This document shows, in pieces, positions 40,156 to 48,418 of a DNA stretch of 64,000 nucleotides. Made by a program: the position numbers and the translations under genes. The stretch is from an uncultured Ferrovum sp. (lineage in GTDB: Bacteria > Pseudomonadota > Gammaproteobacteria > Burkholderiales > Ferrovaceae). The first letter of the stretch is position 1. The number at the start of each line of letters is the position of its first letter. Location: the NCBI GenBank assembly GCA_903893215.1, contig CAITLJ010000030.1:1-64000 (forward strand). The letters run 5' to 3'. Under the pieces are notes generated by a model that was not told the DNA's origin, searched no databases, and saw only the letters and a list, made by a program, of their open reading frames with translations.

Positions 40156-41775
40156 TTACCAGTTGCGGAATTGCATCGGCGGCTTGTAGCGTCCACCAGA
40201 GGCCTTCACCAGGTCCTTGATGCTGCGCGCGGCCAGCCAGTCGCGGCTGGCATCACTCACCGCAATGCCGAGGTCAGCGGGACGCTGGATGATGCCGCGA
40301 TCGCGCAGGTTCTCCACGGCGCGTGCATCACGCGCCAGACCGACTGGCGTGAAGCCGGCCACGCCCCGGATCGCCTGCTCACGCTCCTGTGGCGTGTGGC
40401 AGCGGCACAGGTGGGCGATGCCTTCCTCGGTGATCAGGTGTGTCAGGTCATCGCCATAGATCATCACCGGCGGCAGCTCGAGGTTGGCGCTGGCTTGCAG
40501 GTCCCAGGCATCCAGACGCTCCACAAAGGTGGGCGCATTGTGCTCGCGGAAGGTCTCGACAGTCTGTGCCACCAGCTTGCGCCCGCGTGGCATGGCCCCC
40601 GGCGCGGCACTCTCGGCGCCGGCGCGCAGCCAGGCCGGGCTGGCATGGCGACGACCGCGCGCATCCGCACCCATGTTGGGTGCTCCGCCAAAGCCTGTGA
40701 TGCGACCGCGGGTCGCCGTCGAGCTGTTACCTTGCAGGTCGACCTGCAGCGTGCTGCCGATGAACAGGTCGCACGCATAATGGCCGGCAGCCTGACTGAA
40801 GGCACGGTTGGAGCGCAGGCTGCCGTCCGGCCCCAGGAAGAACACCTCCGGATGGGCGGCCACGTAATCCTCCATGCCGACTTCCGAGCCGAAGCAGTGC
40901 ACCGACTTGACGAAGCCGGCTTCGATGGCAGGAATCAGCGTGGGGTGCGGATTGAGTGCCCAATGCGTGCAGATTTTGTCCTTCAGCCCCAGGGATTCGG
41001 CATAGGTAGGCAGCAGCAGTTCGATCGCTGCCGTATCAAAGCCAATGCCGTGGTTGAGGCGGGTGACGCCGTACTCGGCGTACAGGCCGCGGATGGCAAT
41101 CATGCCCATCAGCACCTGCACCTCGGTGATCAGCGCGGGATCCCGCGTGAACAGCGGCTCCACGTAATGCGGGCGTGGTGCCAGGGCGACCACGTGCACC
41201 CAGTCGGCCGGAATGTCCACGCGTGGCAGCTTGTCGACGATCTGGTTGACCTGCGCGATCACGATACCGTCGCGGAAGGCGGTGGCCTCCACGATGGCCG
41301 GCGTGTCTTCGGTGTTCGGTCCGGTGTAGAGATTGCCTTCGCGGTCCGCCATCTGCGCAGCCACCAACGCCACCTTGGGCGTCAGGTCGACGAAGTAGCG
41401 GGCGAACAGTTCGAGATAGGTATGGATGGCACCCAGCTTGATCTTGCCCCCCTCCAGCAGCCGGGCCAGCCGACCCGCCTGCGGGCCAGAGAAGGAAAAG
41501 TCCAGCCGCTCCACCTGGCCACGCTCGACGATATCGAGGTGCTCGGGTAGCGCCAGCACCGATTGCACCAGATGCAGGCTGTGCACCAGGTCGGGGTTGG
41601 TCTTGGCCAGACATTCGGCCAGCCAGTCTGCCTGCTTCTGGTTATTGCCTTCCACGCACAGGCGGTCGCCTGGCCGGATCAGCGCATCCAGCACCTCCAC
41701 CATGCGGTCAGTGGCTACGTGGTGACCATTCAGCAGGTGGCTGATGCCGGCCAGGCGCTCCTTGCGCGTATTCAT
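40156..41775 (-). CDS. mdcA: Malonate decarboxylase alpha subunit (acetyl-S-ACP:malonate ACP transferase)
   Basis: A 539-residue CoA-transferase-like subunit that exchanges acetyl for malonyl on the carrier protein. LCVEGNNQKQADWLA, HLVQSVLALPEHLD, NHGIGFDTAAIELLLP and GNSSTATRGRITGFGGAPNM are strongly conserved in MdcA. The start MNTRKERL is chosen for family fit. It lies 55 bp after the TRAP transporter genes in one apparent operon. Confidence 0.95.
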   Translation of the reverse strand: MNTRKERLAGISHLLNGHHVATDRMVEVLDALIRPGDRLCVEGNNQKQADWLAECLAKTNPDLVHSLHLVQSVLALPEHLDIVERGQVERLDFSFSGPQAGRLARLLEGGKIKLGAIHTYLELFARYFVDLTPKVALVAAQMADREGNLYTGPNTEDTPAIVEATAFRDGIVIAQVNQIVDKLPRVDIPADWVHVVALAPRPHYVEPLFTRDPALITEVQVLMGMIAIRGLYAEYGVTRLNHGIGFDTAAIELLLPTYAESLGLKDKICTHWALNPHPTLIPAIEAGFVKSVHCFGSEVGMEDYVAAHPEVFFLGPDGSLRSNRAFSQAAGHYACDLFIGSTLQVDLQGNSSTATRGRITGFGGAPNMGADARGRRHASPAWLRAGAESAAPGAMPRGRKLVAQTVETFREHNAPTFVERLDAWDLQASANLELPPVMIYGDDLTHLITEEGIAHLCRCHTPQEREQAIRGVAGFTPVGLARDARAVENLRDRGIIQRPADLGIAVSDASRDWLAARSIKDLVKASGGRYKPPMQFRNW

Positions 41776-41830
41776 CGCAGATCCTTGTTCGTGTCTTTGC
41801 CCGCGCGCTGGTGGCCGTCGCGACCAGACA

Positions 41831-43183
41831 TCAAGAGCCCGCTCCAAGGATCAGGTCGGGCAGCCAGCTGCTGATCTGCGGCACCAGACAGAGGATCAGC
41901 ACGGCCAGCATCATCAGGCCGACAAAGGGCAACACCCCCCGGATCACCTTGCCCAGCGGAATGTCCGGCGCCACATTGCGTATGACAAAAATATTCAGCC
42001 CGACCGGCGGGTGGATCAGGCCCATTTCCATCACGATGGTCATCACGATGCCAAACCAGATCAGGTCAAAGCCAGCCGCCTTGAGCGGCGGCAGCAGGAT
42101 CGGTGCGGTCATCAGGATGATCGACACCGGCGGCAGGAAGAAGCCCAACCCCATCACCAGCAGCAGCACCGACACCAGCAGCACCCAGCGCGATAGTTGC
42201 AGGCCCACGATCCACTCGGCCGCACTCTGCGAGATCTGCAACGAGCTCATCACATAGGAGTAGAGCAGCGACATACCGACGATGAACATCAGCATGGTCG
42301 ATTCCTTCAGCGTCACTTTCAGGATGGGAGTGATCTGTCCGGGCCGCCAGAGACCATACACCACAGCCACCAGCACCAGCGCGAGCAGGCCGCCGAGACC
42401 TGCGGTTTCCGAGGGCGTGGCATAGCCGCCATACAGCGCCACCATCACGCCCAGCAGCAGCGTGACAAAGGGCAGCACCCGCGGCAGCATCTCGGTCTTT
42501 TCCTTGAGGGTGTAGACCTTCCTGTCGAGATAGGCCGAGGTGGTGCCGTGCTCGCGGAATGCCACCTCGGCAGCGCGGAACTCACGGGTGAACTTCCACG
42601 CAGTGTAGATGCAGAACAGCGTGACCAGCAGCACACCCGGCATGATGCCGGCCAGAAACAGGCGGCCCAGCGAGATTTGGGCGGCCACCGCGTAAAGGAT
42701 CATGGTGATCGACGGGGGCAGCAGGATACCCAGGGTGCCACCGGCGGCGATGATGCCGGCGGCAAAGCCGGGCGAGTATCCGCGTGCGCGCATTTCCGGA
42801 ATGCCGGCCGCACCGATCGCCGAGCAGGTGGCCGGGCTGGAGCCCGCCATGGCGGCAAACAGCGCACAGGCAAACACATTGGCGATGCCAAGTCCACCAG
42901 GTACCCTGTTCAGCCACGCATGGATGGCCGAATACAGGTCGCCGCCCGCGCGCGAACGACCGATGGCCGCCCCTTTCAGGATGAACAGCGGAATCGACAG
43001 CAGGGTGATGCTGGCCATTTCCTCGTAAACGTTCTGCGTGACCGTATCGAGGGCTTCATGCGGCATGAACCCCATCATGAACAGCACCGCCACCAGACCG
43101 AGCGCAAAAGCGATCGGCATGCCGGTGAACATGAGTGCCAGGGTACCCGCACCATACATCATGCCAACACTGGCCACGCTCAT
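41831..43183 (-). CDS. dctM: TRAP transporter large permease (DctM family)
   Basis: A 450-residue membrane protein with about twelve segments. GMPIAFALGLVAVLFM, SIPLFILKGAAIGRS, GSSPATCSAIGAAGIPEM and GTLGILLPPSITMILYA are typical of the DctM/TRAP large subunit. The ATG overlaps the small-subunit stop in ATGA. In this context it probably imports malonate or a related dicarboxylate, in place of the MdcLM or MadLM carriers found in other malonate loci. Confidence 0.93.
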   Translation of the reverse strand: MSVASVGMMYGAGTLALMFTGMPIAFALGLVAVLFMMGFMPHEALDTVTQNVYEEMASITLLSIPLFILKGAAIGRSRAGGDLYSAIHAWLNRVPGGLGIANVFACALFAAMAGSSPATCSAIGAAGIPEMRARGYSPGFAAGIIAAGGTLGILLPPSITMILYAVAAQISLGRLFLAGIMPGVLLVTLFCIYTAWKFTREFRAAEVAFREHGTTSAYLDRKVYTLKEKTEMLPRVLPFVTLLLGVMVALYGGYATPSETAGLGGLLALVLVAVVYGLWRPGQITPILKVTLKESTMLMFIVGMSLLYSYVMSSLQISQSAAEWIVGLQLSRWVLLVSVLLLVMGLGFFLPPVSIILMTAPILLPPLKAAGFDLIWFGIVMTIVMEMGLIHPPVGLNIFVIRNVAPDIPLGKVIRGVLPFVGLMMLAVLILCLVPQISSWLPDLILGAGS

Positions 43184-43752
43184 TGCGACACCTCGGTTTT
43201 GCCGGCGAGGCTGCCGGCCTGGGCCAGTGCCAGCACGCATTGCAACAGCAACTGCAGGCACAGCAGGGTCATGCCCACGCTCATCAGGCTGTAGGGAATC
43301 CACAGTGGTGGCGCCCAGGAAGACGAAGTGGTCTGACCCTCGTTGAGGGCTTCCAGCATCAGCGTCCATGACTTCCAGGTGAAGAAGGCACAGAAGGCCA
43401 ACGAGGCCGCATCACACAGGCTGCGACGGATACGGTTGAGGCGCTCCGGCAGCAGGCTGGCAATGGCTTCGATCCCGATATGTCCCCGGCCAGCCTGCAC
43501 GGCGCCGGCGCTCAGGAAGGTCGCCCCCACCAGCAGGAACACCGACACCTCATCCTGCCAGTCGGTAGGTACCTTCAGGAAATAGCGCAGGAACACGCCG
43601 GTGGTCAGCACACCGCACGCGGCCAGCAGGGCCAGCATCGAGGCAGTGGTGGCTGCGGTATTGATGGCACCCATCAGCCTTGCACACATCGCCAGCACGC
43701 CGCTGGCAGGAACCTGCAGGAACTCACCGCTGCTCGCGTGCCCGCCACTCAC
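43180..43752 (-). CDS. dctQ: TRAP transporter small permease (DctQ family)
   Basis: A 190-residue protein with four hydrophobic segments. FLRYFLKVPTDWQDEVSVFLLVGATFLSAG is the DctQ signature region, and GRGHIGIEAIASLLPERL follows. The GTG start chosen overlaps the binding-protein stop in GTGA; an ATG 21 codons later would give 169 residues and is an alternative. It pairs with the large permease downstream. Confidence 0.88.
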   Translation of the reverse strand: MSGGHASSGEFLQVPASGVLAMCARLMGAINTAATTASMLALLAACGVLTTGVFLRYFLKVPTDWQDEVSVFLLVGATFLSAGAVQAGRGHIGIEAIASLLPERLNRIRRSLCDAASLAFCAFFTWKSWTLMLEALNEGQTTSSSWAPPLWIPYSLMSVGMTLLCLQLLLQCVLALAQAGSLAGKTEVSQ

Positions 43753-44804
43753 AGCACTTTCTCGACCAGCTTGAGGATGCGCGCGCAGCTTTCGTTGCGT
43801 GCCGCAAAGTCCTTCCACGCGGTTTCCCGCGCAATGTCCTGCCACTTTTTTACGGTGGCCTCGTTCATGTCATAGGCCTTGCCGCCCGCCTTGGTGTAGA
43901 TCGCGGCGACCTGCTGGTCATCCGCCTTGGCGTTGTCCAGCGCGTATTTTTCCATATCAGCACCGAGCTTCATGATCAGGTCCTGCTCGGGCTTGGCCAT
44001 CTTTTCAAAGACGGCACGCGAAATCATCAGCGGCTCGAACATGAACCAGTAGGTGTGACCCCGGCCGGTGGTGAGCGACTTCGCCACTTCTTCCAGCCGG
44101 AACGAGATCAGGCTGGTGCTGGACGTCATTGCGGCATCCAGCGCCCCGGTCTGCAGGCCGGCATAGATCTCGTTCGATGGCATGTTGAGCACAGCAGCAC
44201 CGGCCTGCTTCAGCACCATGTCCATCTCGCGGCCACCACCCCGTATCTTCAGGCCGCGGGCATCTTCCGGTTCGATGATCGGCTTGCCACGCGAGGCCAC
44301 ACCGCCGGCCTGCCAGATCCAGCTGACCAGCAACACGCCCTTGTCGGCCAGGATGTCGTAAAGCGCCTTGCCCACTTCGGCCTTGTGCCACGCAGCGCCC
44401 TTGTCGTAGGAAGTCACCACTGCCGGCATCAGGCCGATATTCACCTCGGGTACTTCGCCACCGGCGTAGTTCAGCGGCACCAGACTCATGTCGAGTGCGC
44501 CCTTGCGCATCGAACTGAACTGGGCTTGCGTCTTCATCAAGGAAGAATTGGGGTAGACCACACCCTTCAGTGCGCCGTTGCTGCGCTTGTCCAGCTCGCT
44601 GGCGAAGACCCGACACAAGCGATCGCGGAAATCACCCTCGGTGGCGGTGCCGCCCGGAAACTGGTGGGAGATCTTCAGGGTGGTGGGCTCGGCCGCAGCA
44701 AAGGCGCTGCCAGCCAGACTGCCACCGATCACCGAGCCCAGACCGCCCGCGATGGGGGCGAGGGCCGCACTGTGCTGCAGAAACTGCCGACGACTGGATT
44801 GCAT
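43749..44804 (-). CDS. dctP: TRAP transporter periplasmic binding protein (DctP family)
   Basis: A 351-residue binding protein. The N-terminus SSRRQFLQHSAALAP carries a twin-arginine export signal ending AGSAFAAAEP. LKISHQFPGGTATEGDFRDRL, RGGGREMDMVLKQAGAAVLNMPSNEIYAGLQ and ALDAAMTSSTS are family motifs. AGGAG precedes the ATG. As first gene of the malonate operon, with a GntR operator upstream, it likely captures malonate. Confidence 0.92.
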   Translation of the reverse strand: MQSSRRQFLQHSAALAPIAGGLGSVIGGSLAGSAFAAAEPTTLKISHQFPGGTATEGDFRDRLCRVFASELDKRSNGALKGVVYPNSSLMKTQAQFSSMRKGALDMSLVPLNYAGGEVPEVNIGLMPAVVTSYDKGAAWHKAEVGKALYDILADKGVLLVSWIWQAGGVASRGKPIIEPEDARGLKIRGGGREMDMVLKQAGAAVLNMPSNEIYAGLQTGALDAAMTSSTSLISFRLEEVAKSLTTGRGHTYWFMFEPLMISRAVFEKMAKPEQDLIMKLGADMEKYALDNAKADDQQVAAIYTKAGGKAYDMNEATVKKWQDIARETAWKDFAARNESCARILKLVEKVL

Positions 44805-44870
44805 GATCAAACGCTCCTCAAGGATCTGGGGTGGGCCCCATGTTGCGTCTGTTGTATCCCAAACGAAGGC

Positions 44871-44884
44871 TCTTGTATACAAGA
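44871..44884. promoter_or_regulatory. GntR operator between the regulator and malonate operon
   Basis: TCTTGTATACAAGA is a perfect 14-bp palindrome in the 127-bp divergent gap, 67 nt from dctP and 48 nt from the regulator start. Its TTGTATACAA core equals that of the operator reported for the malonate repressor MdcY of Acinetobacter (from memory, ATTGTATACAAT). TTGTAT half-sites recur at 44852 and near 44894. Confidence 0.75.
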
Positions 44885-44931
44885 TTTATCATTTTGTATT
44901 CTTGTGCGCATGTTTGGCATACACTCAGGAC

Positions 44932-45621
44932 ATGGACATTGCACCCAACCCAGCCGATAACGAACCGCCACGACTTGCTAATCAGCTGGCCGATCAGCTC
45001 GCCGAGCGCATTGCCATGGGTGACTACCTGCCGGGCAGCCGTCTGGATGAAGTGGATCTGGCCGAGCGTTTTGGCGTGTCACGCACCCCGGTGCGCGAGG
45101 CGCTGATCCAGCTGGGCAGCACGGGCCTGCTCACCCTGCGCCCCCGCCGTGGTGCAGTGGTGACCGAGGTCAGTCCCCAGCGCCTGATGGAAATGTTTGA
45201 TGTGATGGCCGAACTCGAATCCATGTGCGCGCGGCTGGCGGCGCGACGGGCAACCCGCGACGAGTGTCTGGCGCTGCGCGCACAGCACGATGATTGCGTG
45301 GATGCCGTGCAGGGCAACGATCCGGACGAGTACTACCTGCGTAACGAACGCTTTCATCACGCCATCTATCGCCTGTCGCACAACAGCTTTCTGGAAGAGC
45401 AGGCACTGGCCCTGAGCCGTCGCCTGCGTCCTTACCGCCGGCTGCAATTACGGGTGCGTGCGCGGGTAAACAGTTCGTTCGCAGAACATGCCGGTGTGGT
45501 CGATGCAATTTCGTCGGGTGACGAGGAGCTTGCAGCGCAGCGCATCCGCGGCCACGTCACCATTCAAGGTGAACGCTTCGCCGACCTGCTCTCCTCGCTG
45601 GCGCGCGCCACCCAGGGTTGA
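44932..45621 (+). CDS. mdcY: GntR-family (FCD domain) regulator of malonate catabolism
   Basis: A 229-residue FadR-subfamily regulator. Residues about 15-80 are a winged helix: GDYLPGSRLDEVDLAERFGVSRTPVREALI. The C-terminal FCD domain has DVMAELESMCARLAARRAT and HAGVVDAISSGDEELAAQRIRGHV with metal/ligand-binding histidines. AGGA lies upstream of the ATG. It is divergent from the malonate operon with a perfect palindrome between, so it is probably its repressor, relieved by malonate or malonyl-CoA. The gene name rests on context and operator match. Confidence 0.85.
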   Translation: MDIAPNPADNEPPRLANQLADQLAERIAMGDYLPGSRLDEVDLAERFGVSRTPVREALIQLGSTGLLTLRPRRGAVVTEVSPQRLMEMFDVMAELESMCARLAARRATRDECLALRAQHDDCVDAVQGNDPDEYYLRNERFHHAIYRLSHNSFLEEQALALSRRLRPYRRLQLRVRARVNSSFAEHAGVVDAISSGDEELAAQRIRGHVTIQGERFADLLSSLARATQG

Positions 45622-45650
45622 TGACAGGAAGAGGATATGACGATGGTTTC

Positions 45651-45848
45651 CTACTTACCGGCGCCGGTGACTGCGCGGACACCGCTAGCCGCCACATCCA
45701 CCGTCGTGCCGACCACCGTGGCGGCAGTCGAGACTGCAGTGGCGGTCACGCTGACGGCCGCGTCGGCCACCGCAACCACGGCACATCCGGCGGTGGAGAC
45801 AGTCGCTAACAGGACCAGACTGAGGGACAGGGGCAGCGCGCGTGACAT
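45651..45848 (-). CDS. Small lipoprotein
   Basis: A 65-residue predicted lipoprotein. The signal segment SLVLLATVSTAGC ends in a lipobox, and the mature part is a low-complexity Ala/Val/Thr repeat (VAVADAAVSVTATAVSTAAT). Similar tiny Ala/Val-rich lipoproteins occur across Betaproteobacteria with no known function. The ribosome site is weak. The 236-bp region upstream to 46084 shows no other gene. Confidence 0.65.
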   Translation of the reverse strand: MSRALPLSLSLVLLATVSTAGCAVVAVADAAVSVTATAVSTAATVVGTTVDVAASGVRAVTGAGK

Positions 45849-46084
45849 GTTCAGGATCCGACTCGGTAAAACCGCAGTCTGCTCCGGGACACCGCCGGCA
45901 CGCCAGTGTTTGCCGCCGCCGCACATGTAAATGTTGGAAACACCACCCATAAGGCGGGCAACGGCAGGCGGATCACGCGGCCGGCTCGCCGCCGCTTCTG
46001 CCAGGCAAGGTCCTGACGCAGCAATGGACTGACGCTACACTGCGCAGGTCGCCTCCCGAGGCGTTGTGGAATCAAGGATTGCGC

Positions 46085-47140
46085 GTGATTGTCTTCCCCT
46101 CCCCCATGTCTGATGCAGCAATGGCCCGCTCCGGGGCCAGGCCAGGTGCCAATGGCGACACGACGACCATCAGCCACGACGATGCTTCCACCACACTGTG
46201 TGTCGTGGTGCCGGCCTACAACGAACAGGAGGTGCTGCATGCGCTGCACGCACGCGTGAGCGCCGTACTGCGGGCGTTGCCGTTCCGTTGGCAGGTGCTT
46301 TACGTGAACGATGGCAGTCGCGATAGTACCGGGACGATGCTGCTGCAACTGGCCGAACAGGATCCGCACGTGGCCGTGCTGGAACTGTCGCGCAACTTTG
46401 GCAAGGAAATCGCCTTGAGCGCGGGACTCGACCATGCCGAGACCGATCTGGTGATCGTGATTGACGCCGACCTGCAGGACCCGCCAGAACTGATCCCGCA
46501 GCTGATCGACGGCTGGCGCCAGGGTTATGACGTTGTCTATGCCCAGCGACTGACCCGGGCCGGTGAGTCGTGGTTCAAACGGGCTACCGCAAGTGCCTTT
46601 TACCGGCTGGTCGGGCGGGTTTCCCACGTCAAGATCCCGCGCGACACCGGCGACTTCCGACTGCTTACCCGGCGCGCGGTGCTGGCAGTCCGCCAGCTGC
46701 GCGAACAGCACCGCTTCATGAAGGGCATTTTTACCTGGGTGGGATTTCCACAACTGGCGGTGCCCTATCACCGCGATGCGCGGCAGGCCGGAACCACCAA
46801 GTGGAATTACTGGAAGCTGTGGAATTTTGCGCTGGAAGGCATCACCTCGTTCAGCACGGCACCGCTCAAGCTGGCCACCTATGGCGGCCTGGCCAGCGCC
46901 CTGTTCAGCTTTGCCTACGGCATCTACATGGTGATCGACACCCTGCTGTTCGGTAACCGGGTACCCGGCTACCCTTCGCTGATGACCGTCATGCTGTTTC
47001 TTGGCGGCCTGCAACTGATGGCGATCGGCGTGGTGGGCGAATATGTCGGGCGCATGTTCGACGAGGTCAAGGGGCGCCCGCTCTATCTGCTCAAGACCTG
47101 CCGGGTTTCACCAGCACCGGCAACGACAGCGCCGCGTTAA
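46085..47140 (+). CDS. Family-2 membrane glycosyltransferase (GtrB/DPM1-like)
   Basis: A 351-residue glycosyltransferase that likely transfers a sugar or modified sugar to a polyprenyl phosphate carrier. CVVVPAYNEQEVL starts the GT-A domain, VNDGSRDST binds nucleotide, and VIDADLQDPPELIPQLIDGW has the DxD motif. LSRNFGKEIALSAGLDHA is typical of the bactoprenol glucosyltransferase GtrB. Two C-terminal membrane helices follow, then EYVGRMFDEVKGRPLYLL. The start is uncertain: GTG here has AAGGA upstream, TTG 7 codons earlier and ATG 7 codons later are alternatives. The stop overlaps the converging DUF1501 gene by 4 nt. Confidence 0.88.
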   Translation: MIVFPSPMSDAAMARSGARPGANGDTTTISHDDASTTLCVVVPAYNEQEVLHALHARVSAVLRALPFRWQVLYVNDGSRDSTGTMLLQLAEQDPHVAVLELSRNFGKEIALSAGLDHAETDLVIVIDADLQDPPELIPQLIDGWRQGYDVVYAQRLTRAGESWFKRATASAFYRLVGRVSHVKIPRDTGDFRLLTRRAVLAVRQLREQHRFMKGIFTWVGFPQLAVPYHRDARQAGTTKWNYWKLWNFALEGITSFSTAPLKLATYGGLASALFSFAYGIYMVIDTLLFGNRVPGYPSLMTVMLFLGGLQLMAIGVVGEYVGRMFDEVKGRPLYLLKTCRVSPAPATTAPR

Positions 47141-48345
47141 AGCAGGGCCAGATCCACCGGCCGGGCGGCAGGGAAAATGCGCGCCAGGGCAGCCGGCGGC
47201 AGTCCGTATTGGCGGGCGAACAGGCCGGCCAAGGTATCGCGGTAATCATTGAGGACCGGAAAATCCCGATCCTGCAACAGGTTGGCGCGGCGGACCGCCA
47301 CCTGCTCCCCGACGATGCGCCCACCCTTCAGGCCGCCGCCGAGCACCCACATCACGCTGCCGTGACCGTGATCGGTGCCACGGTTACCGTTCTCGCGGAA
47401 CGTGCGGCCGAATTCTGACACCACCACCGCCGTGGTGTCATTCCACACCGGTCCCATCTCATCGACAAAGCCCGCCAGTCCGCTGCCGAGCTGCTCGAAG
47501 CGGGTGGCCAGCGCCCCCTTGGCGGCCCCCTGCTCCACGTGAGTATCCCAGCCACCGACATCGACAAAGCCCAGCCGATGGCGGTCACGCATCAGCCGGG
47601 CGATGCGCCGTGCCTCCTGCTCGAACCCGCGCGCATTGGCCGCCTTGCGGCCCGAGGCCTCCATTTCGAGGGCAACGTCACGTCCGGCCTCATCCCGGGT
47701 GGTGAATCCTTCCGTGACCGCGGCATATTGGGGCGTGCCGCGATACATGCCGGCAATCAAACCTTCCAGCCGGCCGTCCAGCACAGGCTTGCCCAAACCA
47801 CGCAGCGCCACGTTCGGCACATCCGCACCACCGCGCAGGATCAGCGGTAACTGGTCGGTGAAACTGATCGCCGTATGCTCACTCAGCTCGGTCACCAGAC
47901 GGCCCAGAAAGCCGCTGTCACCGCGGGCAGGCGCATCAGGCGGCTGACCGCGTTCCATGCTGTCCTGGGTTTCAAAGTGGCTGCGCGACAGGTCCGGCGT
48001 TCCGGAAAAAGGAACGAAAGCCAGCTGACCGGCGCGCCACAGCGGCAGCATCGACTCGGTCAGCGCCGGGTGCAGCCCCCACTGCGCGTCGAGCATGGCG
48101 GCCGCGCCAGCGGAACCGGACGGCGGAATGGCAATGTTCGGGCGTGCCTCGTAGTAGTCGCTGCTGTCACGCGGAACCAGCAGGCTGGCACAGTCATAGC
48201 CACCGCGCAGGAACACCACCAGCAGACGTGGCGTGCTGCTGGCGCCCAGCACGCTGCGGCTGCGCAGCACGGTCAGCCCGGTGGCCAGCGCCGCGCTGCG
48301 CAGCAGGAAGGATCGACGATCGGCGACATGGGCGGTTGCAGTCAT
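47137..48345 (-). CDS. DUF1501 family protein with Tat signal
   Basis: A 402-residue protein. DRRSFLLRSAALATGL is a twin-arginine signal. LLVVFLRGGYDCASLLVP, HFETQDSMERG, VDVGGWDTHVEQG and VVVSEFGRTFRENGNRGTDHGHG are DUF1501 marks, related to the alkaline-phosphatase/sulfatase fold. It is paired with a DUF1800 gene immediately upstream, a common association of unknown function, probably in the envelope. Confidence 0.9.
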   Translation of the reverse strand: MTATAHVADRRSFLLRSAALATGLTVLRSRSVLGASSTPRLLVVFLRGGYDCASLLVPRDSSDYYEARPNIAIPPSGSAGAAAMLDAQWGLHPALTESMLPLWRAGQLAFVPFSGTPDLSRSHFETQDSMERGQPPDAPARGDSGFLGRLVTELSEHTAISFTDQLPLILRGGADVPNVALRGLGKPVLDGRLEGLIAGMYRGTPQYAAVTEGFTTRDEAGRDVALEMEASGRKAANARGFEQEARRIARLMRDRHRLGFVDVGGWDTHVEQGAAKGALATRFEQLGSGLAGFVDEMGPVWNDTTAVVVSEFGRTFRENGNRGTDHGHGSVMWVLGGGLKGGRIVGEQVAVRRANLLQDRDFPVLNDYRDTLAGLFARQYGLPPAALARIFPAARPVDLALL

Positions 48346-48418
48346 GGGGCCTCCTTGGCCAGGCTTCGATCGGTCCGCGCCCGCAGACCGGCTTGGAAAA
48401 CCCTGAATTCCACAGGTT

